From Rutpela maculata (lineage: Eukaryota; Arthropoda; Insecta; Coleoptera; Cerambycidae): 64,000 nt of DNA. A program made the translations under genes and the position numbers. Numbering within the stretch: position 1 is the stretch's first letter; every line of letters begins with the position of its first letter. This document shows, piece by piece, positions 1 through 10,523 of this stretch. The DNA is taken from assembly GCA_936432065.2 (NCBI GenBank), contig OW386289.2, forward strand, positions 19,798,277 to 19,862,276, read 5' to 3'. The notes below the pieces were generated by a model that saw nothing but the letters and a program-made list of their open reading frames with translations, did no database searches and was not told where the DNA came from.

Positions 1-237
1 TTTTCTGGGGCCCCACTTTAGTGAGTAATATATAAAACAATTAAAATATCTAGGTATACGTGCAAGATTTATACGCAAATATCAAACAATTATGTTGCCT
101 TTTTATATATTTTCCGAAGTCTCAAGAAAAATGTAAGGAAAGGGTAAGTAAAAAGAGTGTGAAATATACCTTTTGAGTAAAATTTCAGCAATATCAGGCT
201 ACTTTGATGAAATTTTTTTGTCTGAAGTAAGCCATTA
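1..237. other. AT-rich sequence, no feature seen
   Basis: No coding region or repeat boundary could be supported in this first stretch. It runs directly into the outer end of the foldback element that follows. Confidence 0.4.
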
Positions 238-992
238 CTTTTAAAATGAATAAAATAAATCTATTTTTCAACAAATAAATCTTCTTTTATATTACGAAAA
301 AATAACTCAATGAAACTCAAAAATCACTGATGAAAGATGTATATTTTATACCCCGCTCCAACAGAAAATGATTAATTTTAAATAAGTTATGTTTCCTCAT
401 ATTGAATTTTTTGATACTGTTTTTTATCGAAAAAAATTATTTCATCAAAGTCGGCTGACGTTTTATACATAGTGTATGATTTTACATTCTGAACAACTTT
501 TCTCCTTTTTTTTTCATTTTGAAAAATAAAGGTGTATTCATATTATTTCTTAAATATTTGTTTGCAAATCACCCTGTATACTTAAAATTATATTCTCATA
601 TACAGCAACATAATTATATATGTAACTATATATATTATGCAATGAGAATAATTTTAGGTATACAGGGGATTTTGAAAAAATATTTAAGAAATAATACACT
701 TTTATTTTGAAAATGAAAAAAAAAATGAGAAAAGTTGTTCAGAATGTAAAATCACACACTACGTATAAAATGTCATCCGACTTTGATGAACTAATTTTTT
801 TCGACATAAAACAACATAAAAAATTCAATATGAGGAAACATAATTTATTCAAAAATTCATCATTTTTTATTGGAGCCGGATATAAAATATCGTGAAATCA
901 GTGATTTTAAAATTTCAATGGAGTTATTTTTTCATAATATAAAAGTAGATTTATTTGTTGCAATATAGATTATTTTTATTTATTTTAAAAGA
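238..992. repeat. Foldback (long inverted-repeat) element, about 0.75 kb
   Basis: The two halves are imperfect reverse complements over roughly 350 bp each, centred near 612. For example, the run of TTTTAAAATGAATAAAATAAA at the left is mirrored by TTTATTTATTTTAAAAG near 975-990. The piece around 540-590 (ATTATTTCTTAAATATTTG, then CCCTGTATAC) is mirrored at 655-700. The loop is short, about 60 bp. The two small plus-strand open frames at 519-895 lie inside the palindrome and are judged fortuitous. No target duplication could be fixed because the outer ends are degenerate. This is a MITE or foldback-type non-autonomous element of unknown superfamily. Confidence 0.75.
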
Positions 993-1452
993 AATTGGGT
1001 GGTAACATTCAAGTTGTTATAATATATATTTTTTGTACACAATATGATCATATCTGCATCACAAATGGGTGGTGCTGATGTGGCTGAAAAGTGGAAAATA
1101 AGTCACTTTTGACGACGTGGCTGAGTGCGGCCGTTTAGCGTCACTGTGACGGCATTACCACGTGGTTGCAAACAAGAATGACGACGTCACTGTTGCAAAA
1201 ATCACATCATTATGATGTTAAAATGATGTGGTTTGGTTTGCTGGGAACGTTCGTAAATTCACTATTCACTAAATAATATTTGAACAGATATAGTATCAAT
1301 GTAATATACTGAGGGGTGGTGTTTTAAAATTGAAAAGCTATCATATCAATTCAGAAATGAGACAGCCATCTCTGTTGTCCCCTGGGAACGGATTCTATAT
1401 TACTGTACGCTGACACCAACAATTTGCAGTCCGAACTAAAGTTACATGTTGT
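993..1452. other. Unassigned intergenic sequence
   Basis: No open frame of note. It holds a locally GC-richer patch around 1,070-1,190 with several GACG motifs, and two short ATGATGT motifs near 1,210-1,225. No inverted repeat or known element end was recognised. Confidence 0.3.
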
Positions 1453-2552
1453 TCAGGGTACACAAATATTCCTAGAGTGAACGTACCTACCTATCATTGC
1501 TGACGACATATAAAATTCATTATTGAAAAACAATCTGTTTTGTAGTGTCCTTTCTTCAGGTTTATCATCAGTGAATGTATTCATTAATTTTTCTTGAGGA
1601 CTAAGTAATCTATCATTTTCTTTAAATATTTTATCCTTTACTTCATCTTCTTCATCGGTATTCTCAGCGTCTGAAATATTTGTGCAAGTCAATTTAGCCC
1701 ATCGTTTTCTTTAATTACTTCATAATTACAGTCATTCTTTTACCTTCTACAGCGGGTCTGAAATATTCGTGAACATTTTATTATTTAATCTTTTCAAAGA
1801 TTTCGCATACATGTAGCCCTTCTTTTTATCGATACGTCTTTGCCACTGTTCTTCTTCTAGAGGGTTATCGATTTCCATATCCACCATGTTTTCTTTGCAG
1901 ATTTTACCTTTTTTCCTTGGTACTTTTCCAATTTCGAGGCAATTATTTACAGATCAGTTTTTATTCGTTTATGAATTTGCTCAACAAACCTTCCAACTTT
2001 TAGATTTACCTGTCCACCTACAACTTCTTTTTTATAATTTTAAACCAGCATTCGACATTAGAATTACTGTATCATCCAGTATTATGAAAGTCTGACCACA
2101 ATGGTGCAAATGGCATTAAGCGCAAATTCTTGACTTAAACGGATTTTTTCAAGATGGCATATCAATAGGTTTCAGTTGAATCCGTGATGATATTTTGTCG
2201 TAAATTTGAGAAAAAATATATAAAAAAATGGTGATGTGATATATACACCACGTACTGCTTCATCATCATCACCTTCTTTGAAAGAGAATTCACTTTCACG
2301 TAACTTTTTAAAATGAGCAGATTTTTCATAATATACTGAAGACATATATTTTATTGCTCTTTCAGTTTCAGTGTCTAAGTTTGGATTTAAGAGAATAACG
2401 ATAATATTTTCAAAATGAAACGAGGTGCATTGTATCAACATAGCCACCGAATCGACGATAACATTTCTTACGTCGTGTTTGTACTTAATTGATGATACCC
2501 TTTTACATATCATTTTAATAAAGTGTGCACAGCAAGATTTTATTGTAATCAT
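1453..2552 (-). pseudogene. Decayed gene, possible NOF/MULE-type transposon protein
   Basis: Three minus-strand open pieces lie in order: 2,552-2,172 (126 codons), about 1,920-1,785, and 1,692-1,453 (79 codons), separated by stops and frame changes. The first piece opens with an SCCAHFIKM motif, followed by a helical region. From memory, a CC-x-H-x-x-K motif of this kind occurs in large insect transposon-encoded proteins of NOF/MULE type, but I could not verify a match. The second and third pieces are Lys/Glu-rich and unrecognised. A second, partial copy of the 2,432-2,605 part lies at 4,179-4,225 plus 19,367-19,483, so this is a repeated sequence and not a unique host gene. Function is unassigned. 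Confidence 0.35.
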
Positions 2553-3796
2553 TGAAAATACCCTGGAGTCGTCTAAACAGTTGGTTACAAACCTATAGCA
2601 ACTTCAGGTATGTATACAACACCTCCAATGAGGTGCATTGTATTGGTTATAGAACCTGCCCTAAGTCGAAGACAAAATAAAATTTCGACTTACGTACAAA
2701 ATTCATTTAAAGACATGTTTGAGCATAACATAAAGTTTGGAAGGCGTCAGAGTCGAATACTAGCACAAAAGGACACTTATATACGTTCGTTAAAACGTAA
2801 GGTGAAAATTCGAAGAAACACCGAATTTTCACTTAAGAAAATATGTTTTTGTCCAGGCCATGGGAGTGAAAGTATATTGTGGTCACGGAAAAATGTAACA
2901 GAAATAAAAGTATAATTTTTGGTCAAGGAAAAAGAAACAATATACTCTTCACGAAATACTTTGAAAATATTTATGAATATTTTCAACTTTTTAACCTCTT
3001 CACAAAAGACCATGAAAGCGAAGATACAGTCATTGTGGCTATCATTCAAAAGAATGAATATAGTTTTAACGATGCGACGTACCAAAAGGGCGAAGCCGAC
3101 AGAAGCGATAAAGGCGTGTAACGTCTATAGCCAATTATGTAGCAAAAATGGACAAGGAAGGTTTCTCGAATAAAAAAATTTAGATTCATCCAGCGGTTCG
3201 TAATTTGAACGAGTGCGTTGGATAATCAGTGGAAAGTGATAGTAGGAAAACCAAATGAAGTTTTTCCAAATGAAAAAGTTATAGAGAAAACCGCCTTGTG
3301 CAAAAATATGACAAAAAACCATTTTGTTAAAAAGTCGAAAGTGATGTCGTGTCAAATCCCCTATATTGAACCTGTATGGGGACCAGTACATCGTGACACT
3401 GATGGAAAGTCGTAAACTTATATATTAGTTGAACGCACTTTTGAACTCCGTTCTTGTGAATGATATAATCACAAATGAGAACATTAAAAGTAATGACAAA
3501 CGAACCAAAATTATTTAAATAAAATATTTCTATATTATTTCAAGTCAGCCAAAATAAAAACCAAAAGTTGTATGCATTTTTCTACCAAATCAATTGTTAG
3601 CGCACGCTCTCTATGGTAATATTTAAAAAATACTCTTAAAGAGACCTTGCCTTGTTTGGGGAGGCGATTCTCTTCAAATTATATAATTTATTAGACAGGA
3701 TATCGCATAATTATTTATAATTATTTTAAACCTAATTCATAAATAGTATTCTTTGAACGTTACATTTTATTGATAATATGACTTGTTGTAAGACTT
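2553..3796. other. Unassigned sequence with short open frames only
   Basis: Several open frames of 60-100 codons occur on both strands between 2,610 and 3,415. They overlap each other, show no recognisable motif, and are interrupted in every reading. A decayed coding remnant is possible on the plus strand (2,610-3,120, Lys-rich), but none can be supported. No inverted repeats were noticed. Confidence 0.3.
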
Positions 3797-3906
3797 ATCC
3801 CTCGAGGGTTTCCGTTTAAAAGACCGGAATTGTAGAATGGGTGTCTCACGACCCCACTAGTTTGAAAATCGCTGGTTATATTACGGAAGCTCGAGAGGGA
3901 TTTTTT
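3797..3906. repeat. Short inverted repeat (hairpin, about 110 bp)
   Basis: ATCCCTCGAGGGTTTCCGT at the left is mirrored by ACGGAAGCTCGAGAGGGAT at the right, around a loop of about 65 bp. This could be the remains of a very small MITE or a structured element end. No target duplication is clear. Confidence 0.5.
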
Positions 3907-4178
3907 TATAAAAACATCTCAGAAATCTTTAGGCATACAATCCATTACTATTAGGTAAATAAGTAAAATCCCGTCAGAGAGAAAAACCAAATTTTATTAG
4001 AGAGAAGAAAAACAGTAGAGAGCGTCGTTAATAATCTACGCTGGTGCAGCCTTGGCCTAATACTTGTTCTATCGAGTTGTACCTTATCTCGAACCCGCCT
4101 AGGAGTGGAAGAACAGGGGAGAAGGGAATACATTGGTGTCGTGTGTCACTCAGGCACATGGTAATAAGTTCTACTACA
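3907..4178. other. Unassigned sequence
   Basis: Nothing supported on either strand. A 60-codon minus-strand open frame at 3,951-4,133 has no recognisable features. Confidence 0.3.
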
Positions 4179-4225
4179 GTATCAACACAGCCACCGAATC
4201 GACGATAACATTCTTACGTAGTGTT
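4179..4225. repeat. Left half of second gene-fragment copy (LINE target)
   Basis: This 47-bp stretch matches 2,432-2,479 closely, sharing CCACCGAATCGACGATAACA. The match stops at the start of the TAG microsatellite and resumes at 19,367. It is therefore the left flank of the LINE insertion, and 2,432-2,605 serves as the unoccupied relative. Confidence 0.8.
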
Positions 4226-4231
4226 AGTAGT

Positions 4232-4267
<36 letters not shown>
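4226..4267. repeat. (TAG)n microsatellite at LINE 3' end
   Basis: A run of TAG/TTAG units abuts the LINE poly-A tail, which is seen here as poly-T at 4,268-4,280. A matching longer run flanks the other end of the LINE. The unoccupied relative at 2,480-2,486 has only a TGTACTT sequence in this place. Confidence 0.85.
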
Positions 4268-4268
<1 letters not shown>

Positions 4269-4462
4269 TTTTTTTTTTTTCGGTCGGGGGGAAATCCCTC
4301 TTGGACACCATGTGCTTAGTTTCTATCGCATCACGGCGAGCCGGACTTTTACCGGGCTAAAACCCCCCGTTTTTACTACTTCCATAGAACTCCGGAATCA
4401 TCACTGAGTGACATAACATCAGGGCTCCAGGTCGTCATTTTCTTCTACACACTTAATATCTC

Positions 4463-6894
4463 TTAATTGCCGGCTTGCTCCCTTTCTCTCTCTTCGGCTT
4501 TTTTCTTTTGCAGCACCTTTTTTACAAAATGGCTTACTTTTGCCCAGTTTCTCCCATTTTTAATTATCACGCTGATTATGTTAGCCCTACTAATTCGCCC
4601 TTCATCCAGGTCTTCTTCTAGCTCCTGTCTCCACTGGGACCATCTGTCACAGACCAGTACTGTGTGCTCCGCTGTGTCTGTGTTACCACAATACACACAA
4701 GCATCGTCCTGCGTTATACCCATTCTTTTGGCATAAAATCTGAAGTAACCATGGCCCGTCAGGAACTGGGTCACAAAGAAATCTAGCCTCTTATGCTCGC
4801 ATTTCACCCAAGTGAGGAGGTCTCGGATGAATGCCTTCGTCCAGGCTGCCGTGCCCGTATGGTTGTTCCATGTTTCTTGCCATTTATTTAGGGTTATGTC
4901 CCGCTCCCTTTTTTTAACCATTGGTAGATGGGCATTTTCTGTGTGGTACAGTCGGTGTCTCTCTTCGACGAGCAGATTAATCGGTGGGATTCCTGCGACA
5001 ACCTGTATCGCACTAGTGGATATTGTACGATATCCACTGGCTATTCTTAGTAGGGCCTTTCTTTGAATGCTCAAGAGCATATTCTTGTACTTGTCTATCC
5101 GGATGACCTGTTGCCATACCGGTCCACCATATAGGACGGTTGATTGGATAACTCCACATAACACCGCTCTCTTTGGTCCGCTAGGTCCCCCTATGTTTGG
5201 TAGGATTCTTGTCAGAGCCGCCATTTTCACTTGGGTTTTCTCAACGGTTTGCTTGATGTGATTTCCAAAAGTCAACTTATCATCCAGGATCACTCCCAAG
5301 TATTTAAGCTGTCTGACTGGTACTACTCTTGTGCCTACGATCTCAAAGTGAATATGGTCTCTCTTTCGGGGTCCCTTTAGGATAATCGCTTCAGTTATAT
5401 GCGGTGCGAGGGTCAATTCAGTTCTGTCCATCCATGTATTTATTCTCGCTAGGGACTCGTTTACACGAAACTCGAGTTCACGGTCATCCGTCGCTTCCAC
5501 CATAATAGCCAAATCATCGGCATAGGCTATGCTAGTTGCTCCCTCCGTAAGGGGCAACGTTAATACCTGATCATACAGAATATTCCAGAGGAGCGGGCCC
5601 AGCACTGATCCCTGGGGGACACCTGCCGACATCTCGGTCGATTTAGTCTTTGATATCCTTATCTTTCTATTTTCGAAATAGCTTTCCACGATGTTTATGA
5701 GGTACTGGGATATCTCTCTGTTGTAGAGTTCCTCTACTACCTTGCTCCAGGTGGCTGAATTAAATGCATTTTGCACGTCCACAGCTATTACCGCAAACCA
5801 TCTGCTGTTGGTGTTTTTTGCGGAATCTACTACTACACTTATTGCTTGTATAGCAGAGCAACCCTTTCTAAAGCCGAACTGCCTCTCGGAAAGCCCGCCT
5901 TTCTGTTCTACTTCTAGCTCTATCCTGTCTTTTATAAGTATTTCATAAAACTTTCCGATCATGCTCAGCATACAGATTGGCCTAAAAGACGATGGGGATT
6001 CTATTATCCCTCCCTTCCAAATCAGCGAGACCGAAGCTATTTTCCATATTTCAGGAAACTCTTGCCTTCTTAACAGGTCATTCAATATTTCCAAAAGAAT
6101 AAGAGGGATTATCTTTACTACTAGTCTGACTGCCTCTGGGGGTATACGATCCGGGCCAGGAGCTTTCCCCTGTTTTATTTGTTCTGCCGCCTTTACGAGT
6201 TCGTCCGTACTAAAGGGTGAGACACCTTCTTGAATTGTTTCCTCTCTTATCCATTGGTCCTCTTTTTTCGGGAAGAGTTGGTCAATAATCTCCGTTTTCT
6301 GATCTATGGAAAGATTATAGGGCAAGGTCTGACTGCCCAGGCTTTTCATAACTATCTTGTAGCCCGAACCCCACACGTCGTTCTCCAGTTCGCTATATAG
6401 GTTTTTCCAATGTTCCCTTTTGGAGCGGAAAATGAGCCTCTTCAGTTCTTTCCAGGAATTTTTATACTGTGCTTGCAGTCTGACTTGTTCCTCGTTTCCG
6501 GGAGCATTTCTAGTGTTTGCTCTGGTAATTGCTCTTCTCAACCTTAGACATTTTGCATTTTGCACGCTGATTTTCGATGTCTATATTCCACCAATATGGC
6601 TTTTCCCTTTCTCCGTTTCGTATGACAGTCACGCTTTCTCTTGTTGCCGCCTCAATCACTGTTACTAGATCTTCCAAGTTGTTCACTTCTTTTTCGTCAG
6701 TTTCCCTTCTGATTGCTTCCTCAAATCTGTTGTTATCGAAAAGAGTTCGGGTGTATTCCTGCTTTTTTCTGTTGTGTCCTTGATGGTCTATCACAAACAT
6801 TATATGGTGGTAGAAGGTTAACACCTCCCCTTTGAGCACTTCCCATCCACTAACTTTCCTCGAGATGTTAGCGGTGGCTCCGGTGACGTCGATA
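4463..6894 (-). pseudogene. LINE ORF2, 3' part: endonuclease end, reverse transcriptase, Cys-His motif
   Basis: The endonuclease tail (YIDVT-type motif and following WEVL block) is read from 6,894 down to about 6,565. The reverse transcriptase then continues in another frame as a 700-codon open frame from 6,565 to the TAA at 4,463. The frame change coincides with a 7-bp tandem duplication, ATTTTGC twice at 6,550-6,563 on the plus strand. The polymerase carries the catalytic YADD in a SIAYADDLAI block, an AGVPQGSVLGP block, and a C-terminal C-x2-C-x7-H-x4-C motif (CVYCG...EHTVLVC), typical of R1, LOA and Jockey-type ORF2. The endonuclease block expected to read SDH reads FYH, so a catalytic Asp is probably lost. 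The 5' end is cut by the DNA transposon at 6,895. Confidence 0.9.
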
Positions 6895-9800
6895 CCCAGA
6901 CAGCACAATATAATCTTAGAATATTCCTGGAATATTCTCTTGAGAATAAAGAATCATTCTTAGAATAGGTCGTGAATATATAAATTCTCCAGGGAATATC
7001 CTTAGAATCGGCCAATGGGAATATCCTACATAAACCTAGATTATTCCTTTAAGAATATTATCAAATTATTCCTGGAATAATCCAGGAATATTTATATGTT
7101 TCAAACAAATTTACAGCTTTTGCCTGGAATATATATTTATATTCCTGGAATAATCTAGGTTTATATAGGATATTCCCTCAGGCTGGTTTCAGGAATATTC
7201 CCGTGAGAATGTATACAGGTCCTCTGGTATACGTGGGTCACTTTTAGTAAAAGCAGAAATAAAACTAATACATCAAAACGCACCTGTATGAGGAAAGACA
7301 CTCGCAATTGTTTACAGCAGCTCCTTCAGCATGATATCTGATTATCTTACTTTTCGATTTAAATAATTATATAAAAATTAAAATGTAAAATAATAACAGT
7401 AATTACCTGAAAATTTTCCACTCCTTGCATATTATTGCTTTCTTCCTAAAAATTCTAAAAATATAGGAAAATAAAATATTGAAAATATAATATTGCAGAA
7501 TTATTTATTAAGTATTTAAATAAATATATTTATATTTTGAATCTATCTTAAGACTAATCTTCTTTGTTCGTTTCATTGTTTCTAAAACAAAAGAAAACAT
7601 TTTATAGGATTTTTATTTAGAATTTAAACTTGTGTATATGAAAGCTAATGGTAAAACCAAGAATCAACTCATATTTTTGTATTTTGTAATTACTTGGAAG
7701 TATAGTAGCGCAAAAAAAAATTTGAAAAATTTTATTGCTCAAATAGACTTAGAATGTCATGAAACGTCGAGATTTTAAGTTTGAGCAAAAAAAAATGTAC
7801 GTCGGTCTGTAACTTTTTTTTATGCGCACAATTACTCTGGAACCGTTTAACATATTGACTTGAATTATGTATTTCAACGAGGATTATATTCTGATCTTAT
7901 TCCGTTGAAGGGTTGAGGGGTAAATTGGGTAAATAGGAGTACATAGGTAAATCAATCAAGAGCCCATAAAATTGGTATTTAGTACATATAAGAGAAGCTA
8001 ATATTTCAAAACATTTTTTGGCATTAGCCGCCCCCATGATTTAGCGTGTGTACAAGAACCAAAGGATTCAAAATTTGTTTTTACTTTATCCTCCACCTCC
8101 TAAAAAATCAAAATAGAAGGATATTATATCATCTGTTTAAAAAAAAATTGCTAATATGATTTACTGTTTTTGGTGAAAAAACGCTTCGCAGGAGGCCGTG
8201 TATGTAAATTAAAACCAAATTAATGTCACCTACACATAGAAATATTATCACTCTACATAAAAAAAAAAAATTATTCAAATCGTGCAAAAAATAGAGAGTT
8301 ACAGGCTTGTTTCTCATTTAAGCAAATATATCCGAACCGCGAACAAATATATTATGTTGAATAATTACCTGTAACTGTCGCGAAAAGTGCTGTTTTGGAA
8401 AACACTTTTTTGTCTTTGTGTCCGTGTAAACTGTAAAGCTTGGCCAAGTCATCACTCATTACTTTTCACATAAAGCGGCATGAACATTCCTTGTAATTAT
8501 CGCCACCCAATCTACACATACTATCAATCTAGAAAAAAAAATGCAAACAGGTAATTAATATCTTTATACAAAAAATAATAGAAAAGATTGATTAAAATGA
8601 AAACTTGTAATAAAAGTTACTACAAATTATTTGTCCATTGCCTCTAAGCACAGAGGGTTATCATTTGCTAGTCACATATTCCAGAAAGTATATGTACCTC
8701 AAGTTTCGAACGTTCAGTTGAACGAATTTAAATTGAAAATTTGAAGTTAATCGACTTGGACGTACAATTTTTCTGGTAATATTTGCTGGCAACGATACTA
8801 TCGTTGCCAACAAAGTAAAGTAAAAGTGGTACGCCTAAGTCGATTTATAATTTTTATTAATCTTTCTTTTTCAAATGAAATTCGTTCAAGTGAACGTTCG
8901 AAACTTCAGGTACATGGAAGTATAGTAATTTTCTGTGCGACAGCTCTGCTCATCAAAACTAGCGCTACAATTAAAATTTTCGCCAGAATCGCTTTCCAAT
9001 AAATTACTTTCACTGCCACTATTTGAAACATTACTTCTAACAATATTCTCTAAATGAACACTACTTATTAAGTTCGTGGTGCCTGCAGTACTATGATTAA
9101 AAGTTTGGGAATTATTTTGACTGATGCAATCATAAGTACTAACATTCTTGTAAATGTGAAGAATTTGTTGGTAAGCTTTGGTTCAACTGTAATAACTGCC
9201 TCTGATTTATATCATCAGTATTATGGTCTAATAGAGTTTTAGAGTTCTATTAAGTTATCTATGAAGCTGCGCCAGTACCAGTAGTATTTCTATCCCCTTT
9301 TCATTTAAAATATACGAGTGACGTGTGCTCTGTTAAATTTTCCCTATAAAAAAGATTAATATACTTACTTATTGTTCATCGGTCACTTATCACTTATACT
9401 ACACATAAAAAACACTTAAGTATCTCAACAATAACAAACGATTAAAGAAGCACGTAAATTCTGATATTGAGGTTATGTTATGAGATACGTAAATAGGAAA
9501 AAATCGCTGGTAGTTTAAAACACTATATACATGTGCATGGCTTTATTTCTGAAGTCTAGCCTTGGCTGCACTGCTCAAACCTGATAACCTGATAACAAAA
9601 ATATTGATTGAGCTTTTGTTTAAAACTGGGAATAACATCATTGTATAATATAATCATTATAATCATATTAAATATTTTTTATTAATTGAAATAAATAATA
9701 ACACGAATATATTTAAGTTACATTTTACAGAAAAAATCAAAAGCTTTTATAAAACGTTGATTTGGTTGAGTAACAATTAGGTAATATTATTCTTTCATTC

Positions 9801-10029
9801 TCTCAAAGTGTTAGAATATTCTTGACCCAGGAGGGAATATATATATATTCCAAAATGAATATTACTATCATATTCATGCTGAATATTCCAGGTATATATT
9901 TAAAATTATATTACCAGAATAATCCGTTATCTTATATATATTCCAGGATTATTTCAGAATTAATCAGAATATATTCATTCTTTTTTGCATAATTACAGAA
10001 TATTCTTAGAATATACGGTGCTGTCTGGG
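6895..10029 (-). mobile_element. Non-autonomous CMC/EnSpm-type transposon, copy 1 (inverted)
   Basis: It begins CCCAGACAGCAC and ends GTGCTGTCTGGG, flanked by a 2-bp target duplication TA (6,893-6,894 and 10,030-10,031). Subterminal regions are crowded with GAATATTC-type palindromes. It is the reverse complement of copies 2 and 3, and its ends match the autonomous element at 24,739-32,497. Inside are decayed remnants of the transposase N-terminal exon (around 8,930-9,300) and of a DUF4806-like exon (around 8,360-8,530), on the minus strand. A 223-bp palindrome (8,692-8,914, centre GGCAACGATACTATCGTTGCC minus its last base) sits between them. It interrupts LINE ORF2 in the endonuclease, and the frame is restored exactly if the element and one TA are ignored. 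Confidence 0.9.
8692..8914. repeat. 223-bp palindrome inside copy 1
   Basis: The arms read from TGTACCTCAAGTTTCGAACG at the left to its near-complement at the right, with the centre around 8,799. The same palindrome occupies the same internal position in copy 2 (11,676-11,898). In copy 3 one arm is largely missing. It probably inserted into the founder of this 3.1-kb subfamily. It was not seen in the autonomous copy. Confidence 0.75.
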
Positions 10030-10523
10030 TATATGATCTGCTATTTCCTCTTTCGAATGTAGGGGTTGTTCCCGCGTTAATAATAACCAGGCCCAATTCC
10101 GCCGCCCATTCAGCCACATAATCTCCTCTCCCATCCGTATAAGGAGATCCCCAGAGAGCAGACTTTGCATTTAAGTCCCCTGCGAATATCGCTTCCTCCT
10201 CGCCATCTCTGATCTGTACCTTAATGCTGTCTATGTATTCTTTGAACGCTTGTAGAGGGATATTTGGTGAGACGTAACAGCAGTAGAGTTGCCAGTTACC
10301 AAACACAAGCTTTATATGACCTGCGCCCTTCTCGACCTTTGTGATGCCAATATCTTTATTCCTCAGTTGTACAGCAACGTCCCTTCTGTTATCCAATAAG
10401 TAGCCTCGGCTACTTGCCAGGTTAACATTTGGCTCACTTATAATTATCAGATCAGCTCTCTTTTCACATGCCACTGCATACGCGATCTCATGGGCCGAGC
10501 GTGATCGCCCCAGGTTGGTCTGT
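10030..10523 (-). pseudogene. LINE ORF2, endonuclease core
   Basis: This is the AP-endonuclease-like domain of the LINE, in frame on the minus strand from 10,521 down to 10,030. It shows an SEPN block (catalytic Glu), a DLNAKSALWG block (Asp-x-Asn), and then reads into the YIDVT block that lies beyond copy 1. The domain nicks the target DNA in target-primed reverse transcription. The five first codons of ORF2, starting at ATG 13,679-13,677, lie on the far side of copy 2. The spliced-in-place frame is continuous, which fixes GT as the target duplication of copy 2. Confidence 0.88.

Noticed and set aside
519..895. Two consecutive plus-strand open frames of about 62 codons
   Set aside because: They lie within the arms of a palindrome and are composed of AT-rich codons. 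No motif was found.
3951..4133. 60-codon minus-strand open frame
   Set aside because: Short, with no motif and no neighbours to support it.
4467..6668. Several plus-strand open frames of 64-90 codons over the LINE reverse transcriptase
   Set aside because: They are antisense to a clearly recognised reverse transcriptase.
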